Assembly (NCBI RefSeq): GCF_001949145.1
Contig: NW_019091381.1
Location: 1,770,648 to 1,791,132, forward strand
Length of the DNA stretch: 20,485 bases
From: Acanthaster planci
Lineage: Eukaryota; Echinodermata; Asteroidea; Valvatida; Acanthasteridae
Reading direction: 5' to 3'
Part shown: positions 1 to 8,991 of the stretch, piece by piece
How positions within the stretch are numbered: position 1 is the stretch's first letter
How the letters are laid out: each line of letters starts with the position of its first letter
The notes under the pieces: model-generated
Told to the model about the DNA's origin: nothing
Databases searched by the model: none
The model's input: only the letters and a program-made list of their open reading frames with translations
Position numbers and translations under genes: made by a program

Positions 1-417
1 GGGGGAAGCCTTCTGTCAGGGACTTTGAAATGCTGATGTTCAGACAGGCGTGATACCGGCCTGGAGTAGCCTGAATACCGGGCAGGCATTATACAGGGCG
101 GGCTACCGGGGGCCCTTTTTAAACCGGTCGGTTCAAATGGTCGCCGGCCCTAAGCGCTCAGTGAGCCTTTCAGGGAAACTAGAATGATATACTCATCTCG
201 ACTATTTGGCAAGTTGACGCTCAGCTTCAAAGCACACCCCTTCTTTCAAGCAAAGGCTTGGAGGCTGGGGGTGTCACGTTTAACGTATGATTCAGAGCTT
301 TAGTCTCTGAGCCAAATGATAGCTGGTTGGTTGCTCTCCTTGTGCGATGTTCATTTGAAGAAAGGACCTAACTCAAGCTTATTTCCACTGCAGTCATCAG
401 ATCAAGACAGCTTCACT
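1..417 (+). promoter_or_regulatory. 5' flank / presumed promoter and 5' UTR of PRPF38B
   Basis: This stretch lies upstream of the chosen PRPF38B start and holds no recognisable coding exon. The first 170 bases are richer in G+C, with several CpGs around 115-160, than the AT-rich DNA that follows, as expected near an animal housekeeping promoter. No clear TATA box was seen. A pyrimidine-rich stretch ending in cag at 392 could be a splice acceptor. If so, the start codon lies in a second exon and the promoter is farther upstream. The promoter assignment rests on position only. Confidence 0.35.
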
Positions 418-576
418 ATGCCTCAGAAGAGTAACACTTTACCAGTCTGGGGCAATGAGGCGTCCATGAACCTCAACCCCCTCATCTTGACCAACATACA
501 GTCCTCACCTTACTTCAAAAATGAGCTCTTCAAGTTGAAGACCTACCACGAAGTTGTGGACGAGATCTATTTCAAG
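418..576 (+). CDS. PRPF38B: PRPF38B coding exon 1
   Basis: Encodes residues 1-53, ending ...VVDEIYFK, and is followed by the donor GTAAAG in phase 0. Human PRPF38B has NVLPLWGNEKTMNLNP where this exon has NTLPVWGNEASMNLNP. The short N-terminus lacks the Ala/Gln-rich extension of the vertebrate protein. Confidence 0.93.
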
Positions 577-3500
577 GTAAAGGATTAGAGACGGTCCAAT
601 TACTTTGTCCTTTATTATAGAAGTGAATGAGCGATGGCAGTTGATGGAAACAGTTATTCATTCNGTCCATCTGTTTCATCTTTCAGCGTCCAGACTCGAC
701 CACTCGGCATCAAGATAAAAAGTCTTTGATTTGGACAAGGGTTAGATTTTTCTTGATGCCTGTGTCTAACGATTGAATTAGAACTGCACATATTTATTTG
801 ATTTGTAGATTTGACATTTTACAAATTTAACTCTTGATTTTTGTTTTATGACCTGCGCCGTGTCTTTCTTAATTGGGCGACTTTTAATATGTCACTTTCT
901 TTTATGCTCAGGTTGATCATTTGGAGCCATGGGAAAGGGGCAGTCGACAAACGTCTGGTCAGATAGGCATGTGTGGTGGGGTAAGCTCGATAATTGTTAT
1001 AATTTTTGTAAACAAATATCAGTGGACCAACAAACCAGCTAATACCAAGGTTTTGTCTGGTAACTAAACCAAATGACATTTAAACTTGCATGCAGGAAAA
1101 CTGTCAATTTAGCAATTGTGCACGTAGCTTGTTAGCCGGTGAAGCATCTTGTCTGTTGGACACCTTGGAGGTCATTTTGCTCCCATAGTTTGTAAAGCCA
1201 AGTGGTAGGTGAAGCGCAAAACATTATAACAACTTTGGATGACTTTTTTTCAGTTCAAGGCAAAATGTGGAAGACAAGTTTGGAAAGCTCTAAAAATCCT
1301 TGCATGCCATAAAGCATGATATCTGTGGTACAATGTGAGTGTTGATGGATGCCAGGTTGTTTTTATTTTCCCAGTTGTCTCGTCACGTTCACCGCCGATA
1401 AAATGCTCATTTGTCTTTCTAGGTACGTGGCGTAGGGGCTGGAGGCATCGTCTCCTCGGCCTACTGTCTTCTCTACAAGTTGTACACCTTGAAGCTGACC
1501 AGGAAACAGCTGAACGGCCTCCTTACACACATAGATTCCCCTTACATCCGAGGGCTGGGTTTCATGTTCGTCAGGTAGGTAGGTGCCAAACAAACATGCA
1601 CGCCGTATTTTAAGTCAGGATTCGTCAAAGTCAGTAGGCATGTGGTCACACTTGAACTGAGACTAACAAACCTCAATCATTGGAGAATTTACGACTGCCC
1701 CGGTGAAGGCTTGCACGAAAGGAACTGTTTTGTCTTGGCTGGATTCCCAGCTGAAGTGGATCTCTATTATAACAGTTCTGTGCCAAGAGTGAAAGATGGC
1801 CAATTGATCTATGAACTCGTGCTGTTAACTACACTCGGATGCAATGCCTCAGTGTTGGAGCATTCACTTTTCTGTCCTGACCATTAACCCTAACCATCCC
1901 AAATCCTTCAAAATCCTCTGGGTGGTTTTGGAGGATTTTGGAGGATTGAGGTTGCATGGCAAAATTGCAAATTGCTGATTACGAAGAACGCATTGTCTCA
2001 AGGTTGTGGGTTAGACGTTGTGCTGTTTAGGTTCAGCAACTGGTGCATAAATCCATGACCTCATGGTATGTGAAATTCTCCATACAGCTGCAGGATGCCA
2101 TTCACGCTGCCTCAACATAATCAGAGGAATTACCGGAGGATTTTGAAGGATTGAGGCAGTGGGCATCCCTCCACAGAACACATTCAAGAAATATCAAAGG
2201 ATTTTGGAGGAGTGAGGCTGGATCCTTTTTTTTTCATGGTGGCTATTTGAGGATTTTGAAGGATTGAGGCAGTGGGCACCCCTCCACAGAACATTCAAGA
2301 AATATCAGAGGATTTTGGAGGAGTGAGGCTGGATCCTTTTTTTTTCATGGTGGCTATTCGAGGATTTTGAAGGATTGAGGATGTATCCTAGCCAGAAGGG
2401 CCTAGGCGGTTAGGGATACAATGAAATGGAAGAAAAAAATTCTGCACATTGGAGATGTGCTGATGGGGAATATGTAAATCTTTGTTACTGTCGGCTTTCC
2501 CACACCTGCTTTGCTTTGTTTGTGTCATTTCTAAGATATACTCAACCACCTGCTGATCTGTGGGAGTGGCTGGAACCGTATCTGGAGGATGAGGAGGTAG
2601 GTTGCCATGGTAACTGAAACCTTTTTCTCTTTCTATTAACCTTGATCCTTCCAGACCCTCCAATATCAATCAAGAGGTTGTGGAGGATTTTGTAGGTTTA
2701 ATGAAAGATTAACAAAGGTTTTCAGCAAGTTGCAAATTCATTAGAGTTTAATAGAAGTAGTGTCTGTTTATAGAGTACACCATTTCCACATTTTGAGTTA
2801 TTGAGCTATCTCATGCAGATTGGAGAAAACATCCCAAATTCCACTGCTTTTTCCCCTATGTTATTTTAACTCATTTTCTGTATGATTTGAATGGACCAAT
2901 TACTCTACTGTTGGATTTATTTATTTAAGGCATCTGTCAAAAAATAATTGGAATGTGAAAACTTGGCCCGAGTTTGCTATGTCCACGGACTTTGTGGAGT
3001 GAGTGAAAGATTTTATCAAGTCTCGGCACAGAAATTATGAAAGCAAATGTAGAATAATTGGGTTAAACCACGCCACAGTGTTTAAGATGGAGTCCTGTGC
3101 TACATGTAAATTCTGGTGAGTATATTCTTCATAGGAAGCTCATTTGAAATGAATGTAACTTAAACATGTGTCTTTAACTACCTGCATTAATCTCATCCAG
3201 AAAACTGTACGGCTAATCCCTCCGAAGATACTGATAAAGCATAAGTTTTGGGGGAAGACAACTTCAGAGAGAGAAACAAAATGAGATCGAAATTGCTTTG
3301 CACTTTTGCCTTTCACAAATAGTAACATGAAGATTAAAATGGCACGTTCTTTAGGTATAACATGTTTTTCTTTTTTTGTGGATCGGTTTTAGAGTTGTAA
3401 GAGTCTCTACCCAGCTCAGTGGACGTTGCTCTGTGATTGACGTGAGCTGTATCCCTTCCCTCATTAATGAGGTTAAATACACTATACGCTTAAATATTAC

Positions 3501-5459
3501 TGTTTCTTTAGGTAGTTGTATCGGAGACTTTCACGCTAATGACCATTGCTGAAGCGACATGCTCGTGGTGTTTCGAATTGAGCTAGCCACAAACTAGTTT
3601 TTTCATTTACTCCTAGGTGTTGTGAGAACCACTGTTAGACTCTGTACAAAAAAGGTTGTTCCCTTAGAATAAAAATAAGTCTTCCAGGATCATTCCTGAC
3701 TGAAAGGAAACTATTTTTACCAAATTGACAGTTTGTTAGGGATGTGATGAGTGGATTAGACTTTGCACCTGAATGCCTATTTGGGACACTGTTTATACAT
3801 AACGAATCTCAAACTCTGTTCAATTGTCACTTGTAAATGGACAGGCAACTTGCCCAAATTGTTATTTTACCTGGAAGGGACAATTGAATGACTCCCTTTT
3901 TTCTCCTTTGTTACTGCACTGGAGAGGTTGTGTTGATGGAGTACAGCAATCTAGTTAAAATGACCACCAGAGAGAACTGATGGTTTATTTCGATGGCTTT
4001 ATTTTTGTTTTTGTTTCTTAATTAATCGGTCGTGACACTATCTACTTGCCTTTTTCAGGAAAGTTTTCAGTATGAAATTAAGTAATATGCATTTTATAAG
4101 ATGATATATTAGCATAAATAACCAACTTTGAAACAAGCCTTTATCAATGGAAAGGTTCACCCATTCATATTTGGCTCTCTGCAATGACCAAACCAGTATC
4201 CACACTAAAAAGTCCTTCAGTTTGTAATGTGCTTTTTGTGTAGTATTGTCTTTCCATTTTAAACCTTGAACTGTCCTAACTGCATTTCTTTCCTGTTTAT
4301 GTCTTTATTCTTCCTTGTGTAAAATCATGCGTCGCATTCTTCCTTTCTTGTCCTTCTGTTTCTCGGATCTTGATGGATTGGTGTGGTTCTCTGTTTCTGT
4401 GTACCTCATGTACCTTTGTTCTCTCTGTGTCTGGTCCCCACCTGTTCCTACCCACCTATTCCCCCTGCAGGAGATAGATTGCAAGGCAGGGTCTGGTAGT
4501 GTCATGACCATCGGTGAGATGGTGCGCAGCTTCTTGACCAAGCTGGAGTGGTTCTCAACTCTCTTTCCTCGCATACCGGTGCCCATCATGAAGGTAAGGC
4601 ACCACTCTAGAAAGCCTGCCAACAGTTCTCGAACATTCGTGATTAGCAACTGCTGCCCTCCCTGAGTCTGGGGTGTAATTTTCGAATCTCGAATGTGAGC
4701 ATTACCCTTATAACGGTATACACAGCTGGTCATGTCTTATGTACTTGTTTTGCATTCAGGACCTTGAGGTCAAGTTACAGGAATGGAAGGTTGGTTTCTT
4801 AGAGAGACAAAGACAGCAACAGTTGGAGGAGGGAACTGAAGAGGATGGATACCAGGAGATTGAAGGCGGCAGAGATGCAGAGAGACAGCCAAGAAATAGG
4901 TAAGCTGAGATTGCTGTCAATGTAAGAATTTCCTACCTCTTCTTCTCGGAGAGAAAGGATGACGCACTTTTTTTCCTGCTGATTTAGAGAAAAAACACGC
5001 AGTAGAAGTCGGGACCGCCATCGCAGTCGAAGCAAAGACCGTTTTCGCAGCCGAAGCAAAGACCGCCGTCGCAGTCGCAGCCGGGAACGCCGCAGCCGGA
5101 ACGATGACCGCCACCGAAGAAGCCGCAGTCGGGAGCGGAAGCGACGCAGCAGGAGCTCTGAGAGGAGGCACCGCAGGAGCCAGGAGAGGAGCAGAGAGAG
5201 ACGACGCAGTAGGAGCCGCGAGAGACGACGGGAACGCGACGGGGATGATTACTCGCGGGCCCTGCAGCGCGAGCGGGAGCGCCAGCAGAGGGAGCGAAGG
5301 GAACGGCGCAGCTCCAGCCGAGAGAGACGCCACAGTCGGGACCGGGACCGGAGGAGCAACCGTGACAGGCGGAGAAGCCGATCGTCCGATCGTAAAAAAT
5401 CACATTCCGTAGATAAAGAGCGCAGGAGAAGCCACAGTCCTAGTCAGGGACGCAGGTGA
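418..5459 (+). CDS. PRPF38B: Pre-mRNA-splicing factor 38B, seven coding exons (PRP38 family)
   Basis: Spliceosomal protein of the nucleus; the family acts with the U4/U6.U5 tri-snRNP in spliceosome activation. Exons 418-576, 912-980, 1423-1574, 2536-2596, 4471-4593, 4760-4899 and 4988-5459 join in frame (1176 nt, 391 residues), all with GT-AG borders. Residues about 8-188 are the PRP38 domain, with LPVWGNE, MNLNP, SSPYFK, YHEVVDEIY, EPWERGSR, GMCGG, DSPYIR, YTQPP and KLEWFSTLFPRIPVP all readable. Residues 189-235 are an acidic/Gln-rich linker. Residues 236-391 are an RS/RE/RD-rich tail, probably SR-kinase-phosphorylated. The human protein is about 546 residues, so this tail is shorter. The ATG at 418 was chosen because A is at -3 and conservation begins just after it. 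An in-frame ATG at 316 (C at -3) would add 34 unrelated, partly hydrophobic residues. PRPF38A was considered, but the exon sequences and RS tail fit PRPF38B better. Confidence 0.95.
577..911 (+). other. PRPF38B intron 1
   Basis: A 335-bp AT-rich intron with GTAAAG donor and tgctcag acceptor. It contains the only ambiguous base of the window, at 664. No RNA gene, repeat or second coding frame was seen. Confidence 0.85.
912..980 (+). CDS. PRPF38B: PRPF38B coding exon 2
   Basis: A 69-nt, phase 0/0 exon between a tgctcag acceptor and a GTAAGC donor. It encodes 23 residues with EPWERGSRQTSGQ and GMCGG, a hallmark block of the family. It is far below usual ORF-length cut-offs and was placed by reading the frame after the acceptor. 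Confidence 0.93.
981..1422 (+). other. PRPF38B intron 2
   Basis: A 442-bp intron, GTAAGC...TTTCTAG. No conserved coding block, repeat element or small-RNA signature was recognised. Confidence 0.85.
1423..1574 (+). CDS. PRPF38B: PRPF38B coding exon 3
   Basis: Encodes residues 77-126 plus two bases of Arg127, between a tgtctttctag acceptor and a GTAGGT donor (phase 2). It reads VRGVGAGGIVSSAYCLLYKL... through DSPYIRGLGFMFVR, nearly collinear with human PRPF38B. It forms the helical core of the PRP38 domain. Confidence 0.94.
1888..2415 (+). mobile_element. piggyBac-like MITE, copy 1, with internal tandem duplication
   Basis: A non-autonomous DNA element inside PRPF38B intron 3. It begins CCCTAACCATCC after a TTAA at 1884-1887 and ends GGCGGTTAGGG. 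The expected right-hand TTAA is mutated to ATAC. It shares its ends and most of its body with the element at 17759-18174, including the cores GGTTCAGCAACTGGTGCATA and CATGACCTCATGGTATGTGA. Motifs related to AATCCTTCAAAATCC occur inverted at the two ends. No transposase frame is present. TTAA targets with CCC/GGG ends are characteristic of the piggyBac superfamily, which is the basis of the class call. Confidence 0.82.
2138..2361 (+). repeat. Tandem duplication of about 112 bp inside MITE copy 1
   Basis: Units 2138-2250 and 2251-2361 both run from GGATTTTGAAGGATTGAGG through a poly-T stretch to CATGGTGGCTATT. They differ at only a few positions: an ac deletion in the second unit and a few substitutions. 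The second MITE copy at 17759-18174 has a single unit, so the duplication is specific to this copy and accounts for its extra length. Confidence 0.9.
2536..2596 (+). CDS. PRPF38B: PRPF38B coding exon 4
   Basis: A 61-nt exon that completes Arg127 and encodes YTQPPADLWEWLEPYLEDEE. The acceptor is ttctaag and the donor is GTAGGT. A piggyBac-like MITE ends 120 bp upstream, and an RFX-type X-box begins 4 bp after the exon, at 2601. Confidence 0.94.
2597..4470 (+). other. PRPF38B intron 4 (1.87 kb)
   Basis: Large AT-rich intron. A TTAACC...GGAGGATTTT stretch at about 2637-2695 looks like a decayed relic of the same MITE family. The rest shows no coding block or clear repeat. A C/D-box-like GTGATGA at 3745 has no matching D box at a suitable distance. 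Confidence 0.75.
2601..2614 (+). promoter_or_regulatory. RFX-type X-box motif GTTGCCATGGTAAC
   Basis: Matches the RFX X-box consensus GTNRCC-N2-RGYAAC at every position, with half-sites GTTGCC and GGTAAC and a 2-base spacer. It begins 4 bp after exon 4 of PRPF38B, within the first bases of the intron. Binding or function is not shown; this is a motif call only. Confidence 0.45.
4471..4593 (+). CDS. PRPF38B: PRPF38B coding exon 5
   Basis: A 41-codon, phase 0/0 exon after a strong pyrimidine-rich acceptor (ccccctgcag) and before the donor GTAAGG. It contains SVMTIGEMVRSFLTKLEWF and STLFPRIPVP, the most conserved end of the PRP38 domain. Confidence 0.95.
4760..4899 (+). CDS. PRPF38B: PRPF38B coding exon 6 (linker)
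   Basis: Starts after gcattcag at 4759 and ends in phase 2 before GTAAGC. It encodes a charged linker, DLEVKLQEWKVGFLERQRQ followed by an acidic Glu/Asp/Gln stretch, with little conservation between species. In human the corresponding region is a short basic segment, so this part is assigned by exon phase and position rather than similarity. Confidence 0.8.
4988..5459 (+). CDS. PRPF38B: PRPF38B coding exon 7 (Arg/Ser-rich tail and stop)
   Basis: Follows gctgatttag and completes Arg235, then encodes 156 residues dominated by RS, RD and RE dipeptides (for example RSRSRDRHRSRSKDR), ending QGRR-stop at TGA 5457-5459. G+C content is much higher than in the flanking introns because of CGN and AGC codons. 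The out-of-frame readings here are Ala/Gly-rich or Ser/Cys-rich shadows. The stop lies inside AG-GTGATG, which also resembles a splice donor, so an isoform that splices out before the stop is possible. Confidence 0.9.
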
Positions 5460-6812
5460 TGCTGAATATTTAACAGTACTATTTCTTAGTTTTTATGTTC
5501 TGTGCGAGACATTAGTTTATTGATCAGGTGCTTGCCAGAATTGAATGTAATTTCTGTACTTGTAGTCTTGATTTTGAAAGCATCTCATCTGTTAAGGCGG
5601 GTTCATACTTTGAGTGAAAGCAAACATGCAAAGTTTTTATATCAGATCAAATGTTCACACTGCATTTCACAAAAGTTTACGGCATTCAAGGCAGCAAATT
5701 TTGCCGCAAATGTTTCACAACATCAAAGTCACTTCTGTGTTCACCAGAAGTAGGAACCGCCCGTTATGGTCTTTAGTCATGCTATTCGTGGTTTTCAAAG
5801 GAAAGTTAAAACAGGTTGAGGCCCATGTATTCACGTTCAGAGGATTTCCTGCTTTTAAGGGAATGGCCCATCATTGCAGTCTACCCCGCAGTCCGACTTT
5901 CTTTTACCAGGTTCTTATCATTTTGATGAATGAGATGGGCTCACTTCTTGGACAGTGTAAAGCTGACAACTTGTGGTCATTACTCATTCATACAGAGATG
6001 CCCACATTAACACCAGCATTTCTGATTTGTCTTGGATGATTTCTTGCAAGTGCCACACATATTGAAAAATGTTCAGGACAACAGTGGCTTTATCTACTGT
6101 TAAAATGTGTTTGTCAGATGGGTTTTAGGTTTTGGGTTTTACCACAACTAAAACGTACGAAAATATGGCTGACGTTTCAGTTTTTTTGTTTTTTCCAGTT
6201 TTCTCATACGTACATATACGTTCCTGTGAAAAATGACCTGCTCATCAACCATCAGATCCAGAAATCATTCCCAGGTGTTGTCCTAGCCTGTACCATTTAC
6301 AAATGTTCCTTGCTGGCTAGTTGTTTTAATAGTGCCAAAACACCTGCCAATGACTACTTTCTGCATGAACAGTGTTTCCAGAATCCCAGGGGGGCTGTGT
6401 GATTTATGTGTACATATGTCTTTTCTCTTTATAGAAAAAACCTCACTGTTTGGTAGCTTAAATTTACTTCATGTCATAAACTGTTTGCAGTTGAGCTATA
6501 TAACTTTTGTAAAGTGTTTGTACATATATGGATTTCTAACGGAAGGCTAAACTAGAGTTTAATGTGTTGGGGATTTCTTTGTTCATTCTGACTTGAACAC
6601 TTAAACATTTTTTCAGGATTTTCTACCAAGTTACGTAAATAATGTCCAGCAGGAGCTTGTTATTACAGGAGAACATTTGGCACCAAAGAAGTCACTGACA
6701 TAAATGGCCCATATTTGTAAATGATGTCTGTTGCATCATACACGGTCAGTCACCTCAGGGCAAGTTCGGATGTGAGCTATAGATCGTCCAGTAGTCAATT
6801 GTTTTTTAACAC

Positions 6813-6824
6813 TGCGCATGCGCA
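6813..6824. promoter_or_regulatory. NRF1-like palindrome TGCGCATGCGCA
   Basis: A perfect 12-bp palindrome matching the NRF1 consensus (YGCGCAYGCGCR), with two CpGs in an otherwise CpG-poor stretch downstream of PRPF38B. NRF1 sites normally sit in housekeeping promoters, so this location is odd. It may mark an unrecognised transcription start or be chance. Confidence 0.4.
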
Positions 6825-7608
6825 ATTCAGTTGCACTCACACAACTCCAGTCGGTCAAGTTTTTAAACTCTCATCATTACTCACATTTCACTGTTGGCTG
6901 CGATTCTAGCAGCGTGCAAGGTCACTGAAAGCTCGTACAATTACTTGCATGTGAATGGTTCCCTCTAATGATAAATGAAATCAGCTATTGATAACTAGCG
7001 ATGCGACCTGACCCCTGGGTCTGGTCCCAAATGGTCAAGTAAATCGTACAAACATTCATCGTTCGGGCGGTGTAAGTCGATCTGTAGTTAATCATCATCT
7101 CTCGAACCTGCCCTAAAACTCTCTGCATTACTTAGAATATTCACCGGCACCTGACATGGTCAAGTATTAACTCATGATCACATGCTGGAATTGATTGTAA
7201 ATATTGGCAAGTGTACAAGATGTGCCTTCCAGCCACAGGATTGGCTTATTGTCATTTATGTTGGGTTTGCATGAGAGGTACATCTTGAAATATGTTGGGT
7301 TTCGCTCAGTATTCCATTACCTGCAGTCTTGCATTTTAAACAAGACAAGCTTTGGAAGCGTGTTCATCAGTAGATATGCTATGTACCTCAAAGGAATTTC
7401 AAAAAAAAATGTGAGAACTGTGCTTGCCTGCACTGTTTGTGACAGTAAGCCCCGATCCTCCTGGTGGTGGGTGGGGCTTAACTGGTGGGGCGAAAGAATG
7501 AATTTCCATGCATTCCCATTTATAAAGTACTGGGTTTATACTCCTGAATCTATCAAGAAGGCAAAACTACAAAATATAGAATTGAAGCTCACACGTCAAA
7601 GTTTGATA

Positions 7609-7614
7609 AATAAA
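7609..7614 (+). terminator. Poly(A) signal AATAAA, probable PRPF38B 3' end
   Basis: First canonical AATAAA on the plus strand after the PRPF38B stop. It is followed within 60 bp by the reverse-strand signals of the opposing gene. Cleavage would be expected about 10-30 bp downstream. No transcript evidence is available. Confidence 0.5.
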
Positions 7615-7657
7615 GTTTCTGCGCAGTTGTAAATTACGAATATGATTTCCAAATACT

Positions 7658-7683
7658 TTTATTCATTGCAGTTACATTTTATT
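7658..7683 (-). terminator. Pair of minus-strand AATAAA signals
   Basis: TTTATT occurs on the plus strand at 7658-7663 and 7678-7683, giving two AATAAA on the minus strand 44 and 64 bp beyond the plus-strand AATAAA. If DOLPP1 had a very long 3' UTR (about 5.2 kb) it could end here. Nearer minus-strand candidates are at 12041, 11129, 10934, 8130 and 7967. Confidence 0.3.
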
Positions 7684-8956
7684 GAAATACTTTGGATTTG
7701 TCTATCCCAGAGGCCTAAATGGTTTTCCTAATTTTCAACGAAGTCATGGTTCTAGAATTTTTTTTTCAGTATGTATTTTGGAATAAGGAGTCTTATAATT
7801 GCAATAACGACACTATTCACTTCATCTATTGGTCAGTGTCATTTTAATGTCACAGTATCTAGTTAAAATTTGCATTTTATGCACTTGACATACACTCGAC
7901 ACAAATCAGAAAAAGACATACATCATACATAACAGATATACTCAAATATTGTTGAATTCATGCATGTTTATTGAGCATTTTTTTTAAAAGATTACATTAC
8001 CATCATTCATAGATCTTGTTCTTTGATTTAAAGGAAAAGACTAGTTTCTATCTTCTGAAAAAGATGCGATTTCAATTCCTCGCTTAAAGCAGATTTTAAA
8101 AAGGCCCCCCCCCAAAAAAATTTACCACTTTTATTTCTTTGACTTGAGGTCATTCGGCATCCGCCAGTGACCTCGTCATATCAACTAACAATGAGGTCAT
8201 GTGAGCAAAATTACATGACACACTTAACCTTGAGTTCACATCTTGTGGGCCGCATACGAATCTTGAGGTCGTTCATGTACACAGATCTTCAACCTTTGAC
8301 CTTAGTGACTTTAATGTCAAATCATTCTCATGAGCATGCTCTGACGGTTGTCAATTGGAAAGTTGCAAAATATTTCAATCGAATTTGCTGCAAATAATTC
8401 ACAGGTTAGGAAACTGTATTCGAGAGCATTGTTATAAAGCAAAATGAGACTTTCATTCGGAATAAATCAATTCAACTTTAACTTCATCGTTTGGTCCAAA
8501 GTTGACAGTGGAAATTTCACTCTAAAACCACTCCATTTTTAATCGAGAGAATAAAAAAGAACGATGAAAGTGTTCAACTTCACAATATTCAGTAAACCAG
8601 TACACATGATTCATTACAAAACCACCTTAGGAATGCCAACTGGAGGATGGAAACAAAATTATTTCCCATTAGATGCGATGTAAATCATCTCAGTACATCA
8701 TCATGTAGAATTATTTTTGTCATGTCTTTGGATACTTCTCAATTGAAATTTAAAGAATTCCAAAGTAATACAATATGGAACCATACAGTGTTATCCTTAG
8801 CAATTTTTTCCTAAAATTATCAAGTCTGTATCAGCCTTTGATTAAATCATAATTGTGATATACGATGTGTGCATTTTTAAAAAGGAAAGTGAGACAAGCA
8901 TGAACCAATTTCAGTCTTGCATATAAAAAAGTCGGTTGAAGTCAACTAACAAGACA

Positions 8957-8991
8957 ATCAACCAACCAATCAATCAACCAATCAATCAATA
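8957..8991. repeat. CAAT/CAAC microsatellite
   Basis: A short run of imperfect 4-base repeats (caaccaaccaatcaatcaac and similar). It is a simple repeat with no sign of function. Confidence 0.8.

Larger units (their letters stand above)
1575..2535 (+). other. PRPF38B intron 3, carrying a MITE
   Basis: A 961-bp intron, more than half of which is the TTAA-type element at 1888-2415. The open frame that ends at 1887 runs into the element's TTAA target and has no protein-like conservation. Confidence 0.85.
5460..7620 (+). other. Presumed 3' UTR of PRPF38B
   Basis: From the PRPF38B stop to the first downstream AATAAA there are 2.15 kb without a recognisable coding exon. Open frames here (for example around 7204-7632) are short and have no domain signature. 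Three Pumilio-type elements lie in it: TGTACATA at 6409 and 6519, and TGTAAATA at 7196. A stretch near 5595-5760 reads like a decayed interspersed repeat, but its ends could not be defined. The UTR extent is inferred from the poly(A) signal only. Confidence 0.5.

Noticed and set aside
1642-1887. 81-residue open frame in PRPF38B intron 3
   Set aside because: It lies within an intron, ends in the TTAA of a MITE and has no recognisable domain.
3743-3773. C/D-box snoRNA candidate in PRPF38B intron 4
   Set aside because: A GTGATGA C box is present, but the CTGA lies only about 20 nt away and no terminal stem or second box pair was found.
4917-5412. Ala/Pro-rich, Ser/Cys/Gly-rich and Ala/Gly-rich frames over the RS exon
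   Set aside because: They arise from reading CGC/AGC-rich RS codons in other frames or on the other strand. The in-frame RS reading joins correctly to exon 6.
5595-5760. Repeat-like stretch after the PRPF38B stop
   Set aside because: It resembles a decayed interspersed repeat, but I found no inverted ends or target duplication with which to delimit it.
7204-7632. 142-residue plus-strand open frame downstream of PRPF38B
   Set aside because: The composition is not protein-like, no domain is recognisable, and its end overlaps the poly(A) signal. It is best explained as 3' UTR.
8145-8340. TGACCT/AGGTCA-rich stretch as a SINE or receptor-binding cluster
   Set aside because: The hexamers are irregularly spaced, and no tRNA-like head, poly-A tail or target duplication could be identified.
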